Source: an uncultured Pelagibacteraceae bacterium
GTDB taxonomy: Bacteria > Pseudomonadota > Alphaproteobacteria > Pelagibacterales > Pelagibacteraceae
Direction: 5' to 3'
Assembly (NCBI GenBank): GCA_902590625.1
Contig: CACIXL010000001.1
Location: forward strand, 1 to 64,000
Length of the DNA: 64,000 nt
Shown here one piece after another: positions 54,486 to 62,828 of this stretch; the first letter of the stretch is position 1, and the number at the start of each line of letters is the position of its first letter. The notes beneath the pieces were generated by a model. The model was not told the origin of the DNA. It saw only the letters and a program-made list of their open reading frames with translations, and did not search any database. A program made the translations under genes and the position numbers.

Positions 54486-55439
54486 ATGAAAAAAGTATTT
54501 GTTACACGAAAACTTTTAAAAGAAAATGAAGAAAAGTTAAAAGAATTATTCGATGTAAAACTTAATCCAGATGACAAAATTTATTCTGCGGCAGAAATTA
54601 TTGAAGGATCAAAAAGTTTTGATGGAATTTTGAGTTCTGTAACAGATCCAATTAATTCCGAAACAATTTCCAAGCTATCAAGCTCTATTAAAATTATTGC
54701 AAATGGCGCAGTAGGTTTTGGAAATATTGATATCAAAGCTGCTCGCGAAAAAGGTATTACTGTAACAAACACTCCAGATGTTCTTACTGATGCGACTGCA
54801 GATATTCAAATTTTACTTTTATTAGGTGCTTCAAGAAAGGCATACGAAGGAAGAATAGCAGCAGAAACACAAAGCTGGAAATGGTCTTGGGATTTTTTAC
54901 TAGGCAAACAAATGTCTAATAAAAGACTAGGTATTTTAGGTATGGGTAGAATTGGAAGAGCTGTTGCAAAAAGAGCTAAAGCTTTTGGTATGGAAATTCA
55001 CTACCATAACAGATCTAAATTATCCTCAGATTTAGAGGATGGAGCAATTTATCATAAAACTATTAAAGATCTTTTTGAACAAAGTGAATTTTTGTCTTTA
55101 AATTGTCCAGCCACTCCTGAAACCACAAAAATTGTAAATAAAGAAACACTTAGTTATTTAAAAAAAAATACTGTCATTGGGAATGCTGCCAGAGGAGATA
55201 TTGTTGATGATGACGCCATGGTAGAGGCAATTAAAAATGGAACAGTGTTCGCATATGGATTAGATGTTTATAATGGTGAACCAAAAATTCATCCTGAATA
55301 TTTAAAATTAAAAAACATTTTTTTATTACCTCATTTAGGAAGTGCGACTAAAAGAACAAGATGGGACATGGGTTATCGAGCTACAAAAAATCTAGAAGAT
55401 TTTTTTTCAGGAAAAAAACCACAAGATCAAGTAAATTAA
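54486..55439 (+). CDS. D-2-hydroxyacid dehydrogenase (glyoxylate/hydroxypyruvate reductase-like)
   Basis: The 317-residue NAD(P)-dependent enzyme has the substrate-domain motif GAVGFGNIDIKAAREKGI, NTPDVLTDATADI, the nucleotide motif LGILGMGRIGRAVAKRAKAF near 147-166, and the catalytic residues Arg in AARGDIVDD, Glu in NGEP, and His in LLPHLGSAT. GyaR/GhrB-type relatives reduce glyoxylate or hydroxypyruvate. Two bases after glcF, it could return glyoxylate to glycolate or handle related 2-ketoacids. Confidence 0.9.
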   Translation: MKKVFVTRKLLKENEEKLKELFDVKLNPDDKIYSAAEIIEGSKSFDGILSSVTDPINSETISKLSSSIKIIANGAVGFGNIDIKAAREKGITVTNTPDVLTDATADIQILLLLGASRKAYEGRIAAETQSWKWSWDFLLGKQMSNKRLGILGMGRIGRAVAKRAKAFGMEIHYHNRSKLSSDLEDGAIYHKTIKDLFEQSEFLSLNCPATPETTKIVNKETLSYLKKNTVIGNAARGDIVDDDAMVEAIKNGTVFAYGLDVYNGEPKIHPEYLKLKNIFLLPHLGSATKRTRWDMGYRATKNLEDFFSGKKPQDQVN

Positions 55440-55552
55440 TACACCTTTAGATTGAATCTTAAAAATTTACTTTAAAATAATTCTAAAAAAATAGAGAGAC
55501 TCTGAAATGAGATTATGTTTAAATATTTTAGTTAATTAACAACGGAGGACAT

Positions 55553-56701
55553 ATGTCAAAAAAAATAAAAGGAGTAAAAACTCCATCAAGACGTAAGTTC
55601 TTTAAAGCAGCAGCAGCTACGGGTGCTGCAGCGGCAGCAACTGTTGCAATGCCAAACATTGCATTAGGTGCTCCTCAGACTTTAAAGATGCAAGCGGCTT
55701 GGCCGTCAGGCGCTAACATTTTCTTTGAAATGGCTGGCGACTACGCAAAAATGGTAAGCGATATGTCTGGAGGTGAATTAAAAATTGATCTTCAGCCAGT
55801 TGGAGCTGTAGTTAAGACTTCGGAGATTGGACAAGCAGTAAGTTCAGGTGTACTTGATATGGGACACTGGGTAACAGCTTACTGGTATGGAAAAAATCCA
55901 GCAGCTTCTTTATTCGGTACTGGTCCGTCATACGGAATGTCATCTCAAGAAATTATGGGATGGATAGAATATGGTGGAGGTAGAAAACTTTATGATGAAA
56001 CTCTTGCAAAAGTAGGTTTCGATTATATTGGTTTCTTCCATATGCCTATGCCTGCACAGCCTTTTGGATGGTTCAAAAAGAACGTAACAAAAGTATCTGA
56101 TGTAAAAGGCATGAAGTACAGAACAGTAGGATTAGCTACTAACGTACTAACAGCAATGGGAATGGTTGTAAGACAATTACCAGGAGGTGAAATTCAGCCT
56201 GCAATGAAGACAGGTTTGATTGAAGCTGCTGAGTTTAACAACCCAACATCAGACTCTCAGTTTGGTATGCAAGACGTTTCTAAGCATTATCACTTAGGAA
56301 GCTTCCACCAATCACAAGAGATGTTTGAAATCCCAGTTAATAAGAAGACATTTAATGGATTATCGCCTAAACATCAGGCTATTCTAAAAAATGCTGCTTA
56401 TGCTGCAAACAGTGATAACTACTTTAAAGCATTAGTAAGATACTCTGCTGACTTATCTAAATTGATGAACCAGCACAAAGTAAACGTGTATCAAACATCT
56501 GATGCGATCTTAGCTCAACAGTTAAAAGGTTGGGATAAAGTAATCGGAGATTTCAATAAGAAAGATCCATTCTTTAAAAAGATTGTAGATTCACAAAAAG
56601 CTTACGCAAAAAGAGTTATGAAATACTTACTCATGAACCAACCTAATTATAAGTTGGCTTACGAAAATGAGTTCGGCTCTATAGCTAAAGTTAAAATTTA
56701 A
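55553..56701 (+). CDS. dctP: TRAP transporter substrate-binding protein DctP, TakP-like
   Basis: The 382-residue protein has a Tat-type signal, SRRKFFKAAAATGAAAAATVAMPNIALG, with the twin-Arg motif and a likely cleavage after ALG-A. The mature part is a TRAP solute-binding fold. RQLPGGEIQPAMKTGLIEAAEFNNP is the segment resembling TakP-like proteins that bind 2-oxo or 2-hydroxy monocarboxylates. A GGAGG ribosome-binding site lies 4 bases before the ATG, and the coding sequence is unusually rich in GCT/GCA/AAC. This points to high expression, as usual for binding proteins of this lifestyle. Substrate is inferred from the adjacent glc cluster. Confidence 0.92.
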   Translation: MSKKIKGVKTPSRRKFFKAAAATGAAAAATVAMPNIALGAPQTLKMQAAWPSGANIFFEMAGDYAKMVSDMSGGELKIDLQPVGAVVKTSEIGQAVSSGVLDMGHWVTAYWYGKNPAASLFGTGPSYGMSSQEIMGWIEYGGGRKLYDETLAKVGFDYIGFFHMPMPAQPFGWFKKNVTKVSDVKGMKYRTVGLATNVLTAMGMVVRQLPGGEIQPAMKTGLIEAAEFNNPTSDSQFGMQDVSKHYHLGSFHQSQEMFEIPVNKKTFNGLSPKHQAILKNAAYAANSDNYFKALVRYSADLSKLMNQHKVNVYQTSDAILAQQLKGWDKVIGDFNKKDPFFKKIVDSQKAYAKRVMKYLLMNQPNYKLAYENEFGSIAKVKI

Positions 56702-56721
56702 TTATATTTTAAACGTGAAAA

Positions 56722-56748
56722 GGGGGTGATTTATCACCCCCTTTTTTT
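56722..56748 (+). terminator. hairpin terminator/attenuator between dctP and dctQ
   Basis: GGGGGTGA (56722-56729) pairs with TCACCCCC (56734-56741) around a TTTA loop and is followed by seven T. It starts 21 bases after the dctP stop and 38 bases before dctQ. It should stop most transcripts after the binding protein and stabilise their 3' ends, letting a minority continue into the membrane subunits. Confidence 0.88.
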
Positions 56749-56785
56749 ATGGAAATAATAAAAAAATTAGCATAATTTAAAAACC

Positions 56786-57370
56786 ATGAGGGGATTTATT
56801 CATTTTGCAGATACTTTAAGCACTTCCGTTGGCAAGGCTTTTTCTTGGTGTATCGTAATTTTAATGGGCGGAACTTGCTACGAAGTAGTTATGGCATATG
56901 CCTTTAATGCCCCTACCTTATGGAATTTTGATTTTAGTTTACAAATGTACGGTGCGATTTTTATGATGGCAGGTGCTTATACTCTTTCTACTGAGGCTCA
57001 TGTGAGAGGTGATGTAATTTACAGACTTTTTAAACCAAGAACTCAGGGTTACATCGATTTAATTCTATATTTTATATTTTTCTTTCCAGGTGTGCTTGCT
57101 CTTGCATTTTATGGTTATGAGTACGCTTCGCTTGCGTGGAAGATAAAAGAAACTAGTTGGAACAGCCCTGCACAAATTCAAATTTACATGGCTAAATCTT
57201 TAATTCCTGCTGCAGGAATATTATTAACGATTCAAGGTATCAGCGAAGTTTGTAGAGCAATCATTTGTATTCAAACAGGACACTGGCCTGCAAGAATGGT
57301 TGTAGCAGAGGAAACAGAAAAAATGTTAATGAGAACTTCACAAGACGAGGATCAAAAAGATGTTATTTAG
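56786..57370 (+). CDS. dctQ: TRAP transporter small permease DctQ
   Basis: The 194-residue protein has four hydrophobic helices (about 17-37, 48-68, 88-108, 133-153) and matches the DctQ pattern, with FNAPTLWNFDFSLQMYGAIFMMAGAYTLSTEAHVRGDVIYRLF containing the conserved W...E-x-x-x-x-R-x-D. It overlaps dctM by 11 bases. The C-terminal tail is acidic and cytoplasmic. Confidence 0.93.
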   Translation: MRGFIHFADTLSTSVGKAFSWCIVILMGGTCYEVVMAYAFNAPTLWNFDFSLQMYGAIFMMAGAYTLSTEAHVRGDVIYRLFKPRTQGYIDLILYFIFFFPGVLALAFYGYEYASLAWKIKETSWNSPAQIQIYMAKSLIPAAGILLTIQGISEVCRAIICIQTGHWPARMVVAEETEKMLMRTSQDEDQKDVI

Positions 57371-58721
57371 TTTAACTAATCCTGAAATTGCAATTTTAAT
57401 GATGGGAATATTCCTGTTTGCAGTGCTACTTGGTTTTCCTATAGCTTTTACGCTTATGGCAATGGGAGTTGGATTTGGTTATTACGCTTACTTTGATCCG
57501 ACAAGAATGGAACATCTTTTTGATAACAGAATTTTTCAATTATTCGTTCAAAATACTTACACCGTTATGGATAATACGGTTCTGACAGCGGTCCCACTCT
57601 TTTTATTTATGGGGTATTTAGTTGAAAGAGCAGGGATAGTTTCAAGACTATTTTTTGCGATTAGACTAGCTTCTCATAGACTGCCAGCTTCAATGGCAGT
57701 AGCTGCATTAGTTACTTGTGCTTTATTTTCTACAGCGACTGGAATTATCGGAGCCGTGGTAACTTTAATGGGGCTTCTTGCTTGGCCAGCGATGATCAGG
57801 GCTGGATACGATAAAAAATTTGCATCTGGAGTAATTTGTTCTGGAGGTTGTTTGGGGATTTTAATACCACCAAGCATTATGTTAATCGTTTACTCTGTAA
57901 TTGCTCAACTTTCTCCTTTAAGATTATTTGCGGCAGCAATTTTTCCAGGATTATTGTTAGCAGGATTATATATAGCTTATGCGGTTACTTTAGCTTATTT
58001 TAATCCTTCGATCGCACCTAAACCACCTAAAGAAGATATTCCACCAAGATCAGTTATTCTAAAAGAGGTAATGGTTTCTTTCTTACCACTTTTCTCATTA
58101 ATTATTTTAGTATTAGGAACTATTTTAGGAGGACTTGCAACTCCTGCAGAAGCGGCAGCGGTTGGAGCATTTGGGGCGTTAGTGCTGTCATATTTTTACA
58201 AAACACTTAAGTGGAAAAATTTTAAAGAGTCGGTATTTTTAACTGCAAAAACAACTGCGATGATCATGTGGTTGTTTATTGGTTCATGGACCTTTGCTTC
58301 TGTTTTCTCTTATTTAGGTGGACACGAAGTATTTGAACATTTCTTTAAATCAATGAACCTACAGCCTTGGCAGTTCTTGGTTATTACTCAAATTATAATT
58401 TTCTTACTGGGTTGGCCATTAGAGTGGACAGAGATATTAATTATTTTTGTACCAATATTTTTACCTTTAGTAGCATTTTTTGAAGTTAACCCTTACTTTT
58501 TTGCAATGTTAATAGCTTTAAATTTACAAACTTCATTTTTAACTCCACCCATGGCGATGTCCGCGTACTATTTAAAAGGCGTACAGAGTAAAAATGTAGA
58601 GTTAATGGAAATATTTAAAGGTATTATGCCTTTTCTAGGTATAGTTATATTAGCTATGTTTTTAATGTACCTCTTCCCAGGAATAGCTCTTTGGTTGCCA
58701 GATACATTATTTGCTAATTAA
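57360..58721 (+). CDS. dctM: TRAP transporter large permease DctM
   Basis: The 453-residue membrane protein has about 12 hydrophobic helices in the ion-transporter fold: LMMGIFLFAVLLGFPIAFTLMAMG, TAVPLFLFMGYLVERAGI, GIIGAVVTLMGLLAWPAMIRAGYD, GCLGILIPPSIMLIVYS with the conserved PPS, and ATPAEAAAVGAFGAL. It couples Na+ to substrate delivered by DctP. An amidase gene follows after 9 bases. Confidence 0.95.
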   Translation: MLFSLTNPEIAILMMGIFLFAVLLGFPIAFTLMAMGVGFGYYAYFDPTRMEHLFDNRIFQLFVQNTYTVMDNTVLTAVPLFLFMGYLVERAGIVSRLFFAIRLASHRLPASMAVAALVTCALFSTATGIIGAVVTLMGLLAWPAMIRAGYDKKFASGVICSGGCLGILIPPSIMLIVYSVIAQLSPLRLFAAAIFPGLLLAGLYIAYAVTLAYFNPSIAPKPPKEDIPPRSVILKEVMVSFLPLFSLIILVLGTILGGLATPAEAAAVGAFGALVLSYFYKTLKWKNFKESVFLTAKTTAMIMWLFIGSWTFASVFSYLGGHEVFEHFFKSMNLQPWQFLVITQIIIFLLGWPLEWTEILIIFVPIFLPLVAFFEVNPYFFAMLIALNLQTSFLTPPMAMSAYYLKGVQSKNVELMEIFKGIMPFLGIVILAMFLMYLFPGIALWLPDTLFAN

Positions 58722-58730
58722 CAAATTTAA

Positions 58731-60065
58731 ATGATAGACGTTACATCTTTAAGCGCATACGAGTTATCTCAAAAACTTCATTCAGGTGAAATATCTTCCG
58801 TTGATCTCTGCACAGCATATCTAGATAGAATAAAAAAATTTGAAAAGGATGTTCAAGCTTGGCAATTTATAGATAAAAAACTTTTAATAGAAAAAGCTGA
58901 AGAAGCAGATACTTACAGAAAATCAGGAAAACCTCTGGGGCCACTACATGGGATGCCGGTTGCAATAAAAGATATTATTGGAACTTATGACATGCCAACT
59001 GAATGTGGAACAGTTTTTAGAAAAAAAATGTCTAACTCACAGGATTCTGAAATTGTAAACTTATTAAAAAATTCGGGTGCAATAATAATGGGTAAAACTG
59101 TTACTTGTGAACTTGCTTACATACACCCATCTAAAACAAAAAATCCTCATGATTATTCAAGAACACCAGGAGGGTCATCAAGTGGATCAGCAGCAGCAGT
59201 TGCTGCACACATGGCCCCTTTATCTGTTGGTTCTCAAACTGGAGGTTCAGTTATCAGGCCAGCATCGTATTGTGGGGTTGTTGGCTATAAACCTTCTTAT
59301 GGATTGATCTCAAGAAATGGCGTCCTAAAAGTTTCAGATAAACTAGATACAATGGGTGTATTTGGTAAAACAGTAAAAGACGTTGCTTTGCTTGCTAAGT
59401 CATTGATTAGAAAAGATTTACACGATCCTTCAACAGTTTATTTTGCTGCTGAAAAAATGGTAGAAGAATGTGAGAAAGGTCCTGTTTTTGATCCTAAGTT
59501 TATTTTTTACAAAACAAAGAATTGGAAAAATATTAATAAGAAATCTCAACAGGCTTTTGAATTTTTAATTAAAAATTTTAAAAAGAATATTGAGGTATTT
59601 GATACACCATCATATTTTGAAGATATTCCAAAGTATCATCAAATAATTCATGAAGTTGATATGGCAAATAATTTTCAGGTTTATTATAAAAAAGATAAAA
59701 CAAAACTATCAAAAGAAATGAGAGAAGCTATTGTGAGAGGATTAAAATATTCAGCAAAAGAATATGGAGACGCTGCAGATTTTATGAAGCAAAGCTATGA
59801 GTCGTACAAAGAAGTTTTTGAGGACTATCATGGAATTATTACTCCTTCATCAAGCGGAGTAGCAGATAAGGGATTGAAATCAACAGGCAGCGCAGACTTC
59901 CAAAAAATTTGGACATACCTTGGATTACCCACAATTTCCTTACCTTTACTTACAGGTGAAAATGACCTACCATTAGGCGTCCAGGTAGTTGGCGACAAAC
60001 TTGATGACTTAAGATTCTTGGGAACAGCGAACTGGCTAGAGAAAAATTGCAAAGATGAAGGATAA
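58731..60065 (+). CDS. amidase-signature-family hydrolase
   Basis: The 444-residue protein carries the Ser-Ser-Lys triad of the amidase signature family: Lys in GMPVAIKDIIGT (about 79), cis-Ser in the GGSSSGSAAAVA loop, and the nucleophile in SVGSQTGGSVIRPASYCGVVG. It is shorter than GatA and lacks GatA-specific features, so a small-molecule amidase is likelier than Glu-tRNA amidotransferase. Being 9 bases from dctM, it may hydrolyse an amide taken up by this TRAP system, or be unrelated. The 59-residue gene starts inside its last 11 bases. Confidence 0.9.
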   Translation: MIDVTSLSAYELSQKLHSGEISSVDLCTAYLDRIKKFEKDVQAWQFIDKKLLIEKAEEADTYRKSGKPLGPLHGMPVAIKDIIGTYDMPTECGTVFRKKMSNSQDSEIVNLLKNSGAIIMGKTVTCELAYIHPSKTKNPHDYSRTPGGSSSGSAAAVAAHMAPLSVGSQTGGSVIRPASYCGVVGYKPSYGLISRNGVLKVSDKLDTMGVFGKTVKDVALLAKSLIRKDLHDPSTVYFAAEKMVEECEKGPVFDPKFIFYKTKNWKNINKKSQQAFEFLIKNFKKNIEVFDTPSYFEDIPKYHQIIHEVDMANNFQVYYKKDKTKLSKEMREAIVRGLKYSAKEYGDAADFMKQSYESYKEVFEDYHGIITPSSSGVADKGLKSTGSADFQKIWTYLGLPTISLPLLTGENDLPLGVQVVGDKLDDLRFLGTANWLEKNCKDEG

Positions 60066-60234
60066 AGTTACAATAATTATTGGAGTTGCACTCTGTACGT
60101 TTTTTTTAATTGGTCTAGCTACGACATTAACTAGATCAATGATGATAGGTTTTTTTGATGTGCTTCCTGTTTACATTTTAATGGGCATGGTAATTGTAAT
60201 GATGTTTTATGAAGCCTTCATTGACAAAAAATAA
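60055..60234 (+). CDS. 59-residue two-helix membrane protein, unrecognised
   Basis: The ATG at 60055 opens a 59-residue frame overlapping the amidase end by 11 bases and the EamA-transporter start by 26 bases. It fills what would otherwise be a 143-base gap in a genome that leaves almost none. The product has two hydrophobic stretches, VTIIIGVALCTFFLIGLATT (about 5-24) and LPVYILMGMVIVMMFYE (about 37-53), with charged ends. The tight coupling on both sides argues for a real gene. I do not recognise a family; it could be a small partner of a membrane complex. Confidence 0.65.
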   Translation: MKDKVTIIIGVALCTFFLIGLATTLTRSMMIGFFDVLPVYILMGMVIVMMFYEAFIDKK

Positions 60235-61114
60235 TAGTTACTTTCCTTATTTATTATTATTCATTCAGCCAATTTTTATGGCAACAAATATTATTGTTGC
60301 GCGTGGGGGAGTAGAATATGTGCCTCCAGTATCTTTAGCTTTTTGGCGATGGCTAACCGTGTTTTTAATATTATTACCTTTTTTCTATGGCGAAATTCTC
60401 TCGAATAAAAAATTTATTAATAAAGAGTTCTGGAAACTGTTTTTCCTTGGGTCGATGGGTTGCGGTGTTTGTGGTGCATTTCCTTTCATAGCTGGAATGT
60501 CAACTACGATGGCGAATATGGGTATCATTTATACATCATCACCAGTTTTTATAATTATTTTATCAGTCATGTTTTTCAAAGATAAAATAAATTCTTCAAG
60601 AATTTTAGGATTAGTTTTATGTTTAATTGGTGTGCTTGCAATTATTAGTAAAGGAAACTTAGATTTATTAATAAATTTTAAATTTACATCTGGCGACTTA
60701 TGGATGATTGGTGCAGCTATGGGCTGGGCGATCTATTCCATTTATCTTTTAAATTGGAAAAGTAAATTTAGTTTAATGGCTAGATTTACTTTAATAGCAA
60801 TGTTTGGGGCTATATCTTTGTTCCCGTTTTATATTTTAGAAGAAATTTTTTATTTTAATACTAGCTTCAACAATAATTTCATTTTTTGGGTATTGTTCGC
60901 AGCTATATCTCCGGGCATCATTGCTTTTACTTTATATACTAAAGTGCAAAAATATCTGGGCGCTTCATTAACTGGTTTTACTCTTTATATTTTTTCAATT
61001 TATTCTGCTATTTACGGTATTATACTTTTTGATGAAGCTCTTCTAAATTTCCATTATTTTGGAGCAGCTTTTGTCTTTGCTGGTGTATATTTAGCAAGGA
61101 AGATTAAATCATGA
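60209..61114 (+). CDS. EamA-family drug/metabolite (DMT) transporter
   Basis: The 301-residue protein has ten hydrophobic helices in two EamA halves: PIFMATNIIVARGG, PPVSLAFWRWLTVFLILLPF, STTMANMGIIYTSSPVFIIILSVMFFKDKI, and ILGLVLCLIGVLAII in the first. The second has SPGIIAFTLYTKVQKYLGASLTGF and LFDEALLNFHYFGAAFVFAGVYLARK. The substrate is unknown; the family exports or imports metabolites such as amino acids. It overlaps the upstream small gene and the downstream hydrolase by 26 and 4 bases. Confidence 0.92.
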   Translation: MKPSLTKNNSYFPYLLLFIQPIFMATNIIVARGGVEYVPPVSLAFWRWLTVFLILLPFFYGEILSNKKFINKEFWKLFFLGSMGCGVCGAFPFIAGMSTTMANMGIIYTSSPVFIIILSVMFFKDKINSSRILGLVLCLIGVLAIISKGNLDLLINFKFTSGDLWMIGAAMGWAIYSIYLLNWKSKFSLMARFTLIAMFGAISLFPFYILEEIFYFNTSFNNNFIFWVLFAAISPGIIAFTLYTKVQKYLGASLTGFTLYIFSIYSAIYGIILFDEALLNFHYFGAAFVFAGVYLARKIKS

Positions 61115-61911
61115 AATATTTCTATCTAGCTGCATGCTCAATAATCTTAGCTTATATCGGAATAACTATATTTATATATTTTTATCAAAGGAATTTATTA
61201 TATCACCCCAGTGAAAATAATTATTTAAACGACAAAATTAGTTTTGAATATGAGGAACTATTTATAAATACAGATGAAAACATATCGCTTAAATCTTGGT
61301 TTATAAAAAAAGATTTATCTAAATTTAAAACAATACTTTTTTTCCACGGAAATGCTGGAAACCTCTTAAATAGAGTACATAAACTTAATGAGCTTAATAA
61401 ACTTGATGTAAACATTTTATTGATTTCATGGAGAAGCTTTAGTGGAAATAAGGGCAAACCTTCAGAGAGAAACCTCTATCATGATGGTAATAGGGTTGTT
61501 GAATGGCTTAATGAACAAGGAATAAACAAAAATAATATTATTCTATATGGAGAGTCTTTAGGGACTGGTGTAGCTACTGAACTAGCCTCAAATAATAAAT
61601 TTGCCGGAGTTATTTTAGAATCTCCATTTACTTCAATAGCTGATGCAGCAAAAATCTATTATCCATACTTACCGATTAATTTACTACTTAAAGATAGATA
61701 TGACTCTAAAAATAAAATCAAAAAAATTAATTCTCCAATTTTAATTATGCATGGAAAAAAAGATAATATTGTGCCCCAAATAATGGGACTAGAACTTTTT
61801 GAAAAAGCTAATAATCCCAAATTTAGTTATTTTCCTGATAACGATGATCACATGATGGAGTATAACGAAGAATTACTCTCTAAGATTAAAAATTTTATTA
61901 ATAAACTTTAA
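61111..61911 (+). CDS. alpha/beta hydrolase, BEM46/ABHD13-like
   Basis: The 266-residue protein has an N-terminal membrane anchor (about 5-24) and an alpha/beta hydrolase domain. The oxyanion-hole strand is LFFHGNAGNLLNR, the nucleophile elbow is YGESLGTGVA with Ser near residue 149, the Asp is in MHGKKDNIVP, and the His is in NDDHMMEYN. It resembles BEM46/ABHD13-type serine hydrolases of unknown substrate. It is coupled to the EamA gene and overlaps the convergent ftsY by 4 bases. Confidence 0.9.
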   Translation: MKYFYLAACSIILAYIGITIFIYFYQRNLLYHPSENNYLNDKISFEYEELFINTDENISLKSWFIKKDLSKFKTILFFHGNAGNLLNRVHKLNELNKLDVNILLISWRSFSGNKGKPSERNLYHDGNRVVEWLNEQGINKNNIILYGESLGTGVATELASNNKFAGVILESPFTSIADAAKIYYPYLPINLLLKDRYDSKNKIKKINSPILIMHGKKDNIVPQIMGLELFEKANNPKFSYFPDNDDHMMEYNEELLSKIKNFINKL

Positions 61912-62828
61912 TTTTCAATTCCTAATAAAGCTTTTGAAAAATATTCAGCATTAAAGGGTTGTAGATCAGTTTCCTTCTCACCCATTCCTACAGCAACAAT
62001 TGGAAGTTTAAATTTTTTACAAATTGCTAAAACAACTCCTCCCTTAGCAGTACTATCAAGTTTGGTAATAATTAAACCTGTCAAATCATGTATCTTACTA
62101 AATTCTTCAACTTGATTAAGTGCATTTTGTCCTGTAGTTGCATCTAAGACAAGAATTACTTCGTTAGGATAAGAAGGGTCGATTTTTTTAAGGACATTTA
62201 TAATTTTTTTGTACTCTTCCATTAAATTTTTTTTATTTTGAAGTCTTCCCGCTGTGTCAATCAAAGCTACATCAATTTCATTTTTTTTTGCAAATTCAGC
62301 AGTCTTAAAAGCCACAGAAGCTGGATCACTATTGATTTCGGATTTAATAATATCAACTTTGACTTTCGCAGCCCAAACTTGCAGTTGATCTATGGCAGCT
62401 GCTCTAAAAGTATCCGCAGCTCCAAAAACCACAGATCTATTATTGTCTTTAAAATACTTCCCAAGTTTTCCGATACTAGTTGTTTTTCCAACCCCGTTTA
62501 CTCCGGATACAACTATCACAGCAGACTTTGCATTTCCCATTAGGCTTAGATCTTTTTCGTACTTTTGAAGATTAATGGCTAATTTATCCGCTATCAGTTT
62601 TAAAATTTCTTTATGATCTTCTAATTTTTTATCAACTTTGAAATTCTCAAAATCTTTTCTTAGTTCTTTTGCAACTTCTACTCCTGCATCAGAAGTTATA
62701 ATTAATTCTTCAAATTCTGTAAGGACATTTTCATCAATTTTTTTTTTGGAAAATATATTTTTAAAGCCGGTAGATAGCCCATCCGAACTTTTACCTAATC
62801 CTATCTTAAATTTATCAAATAAACCCAT
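61908..62828 (-). CDS. ftsY: signal recognition particle receptor FtsY
   Basis: The 306-residue SRP-type GTPase has a short N-domain (about 1-90) and no long acidic A-domain, as common in alphaproteobacteria. The G-domain shows GVNGVGKTTSIGKL (G1), GAADTFRAAAIDQL, DTAGRLQNKKNLMEE, the NKLD-equivalent TKLDSTAKGGV, and the closing GMGEKETDLQPF. It receives Ffh-ribosome complexes at the membrane. dapF lies immediately upstream with no gap; ffh is divergent beyond dapF. Confidence 0.97.
   Translation of the reverse strand: MGLFDKFKIGLGKSSDGLSTGFKNIFSKKKIDENVLTEFEELIITSDAGVEVAKELRKDFENFKVDKKLEDHKEILKLIADKLAINLQKYEKDLSLMGNAKSAVIVVSGVNGVGKTTSIGKLGKYFKDNNRSVVFGAADTFRAAAIDQLQVWAAKVKVDIIKSEINSDPASVAFKTAEFAKKNEIDVALIDTAGRLQNKKNLMEEYKKIINVLKKIDPSYPNEVILVLDATTGQNALNQVEEFSKIHDLTGLIITKLDSTAKGGVVLAICKKFKLPIVAVGMGEKETDLQPFNAEYFSKALLGIEN

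Noticed and set aside
55440-55552. Possible riboswitch in the 113-base gap before dctP
   Set aside because: Only a 4-bp AGAG/CTCT hairpin is visible and the region is AT-rich; no known aptamer pattern recognised.
58731-60065. GatA, the Glu-tRNA(Gln) amidotransferase subunit, as identity of the amidase
   Set aside because: No gatC or gatB is adjacent, the protein is short, and the genomic context is a transporter cluster rather than translation genes.
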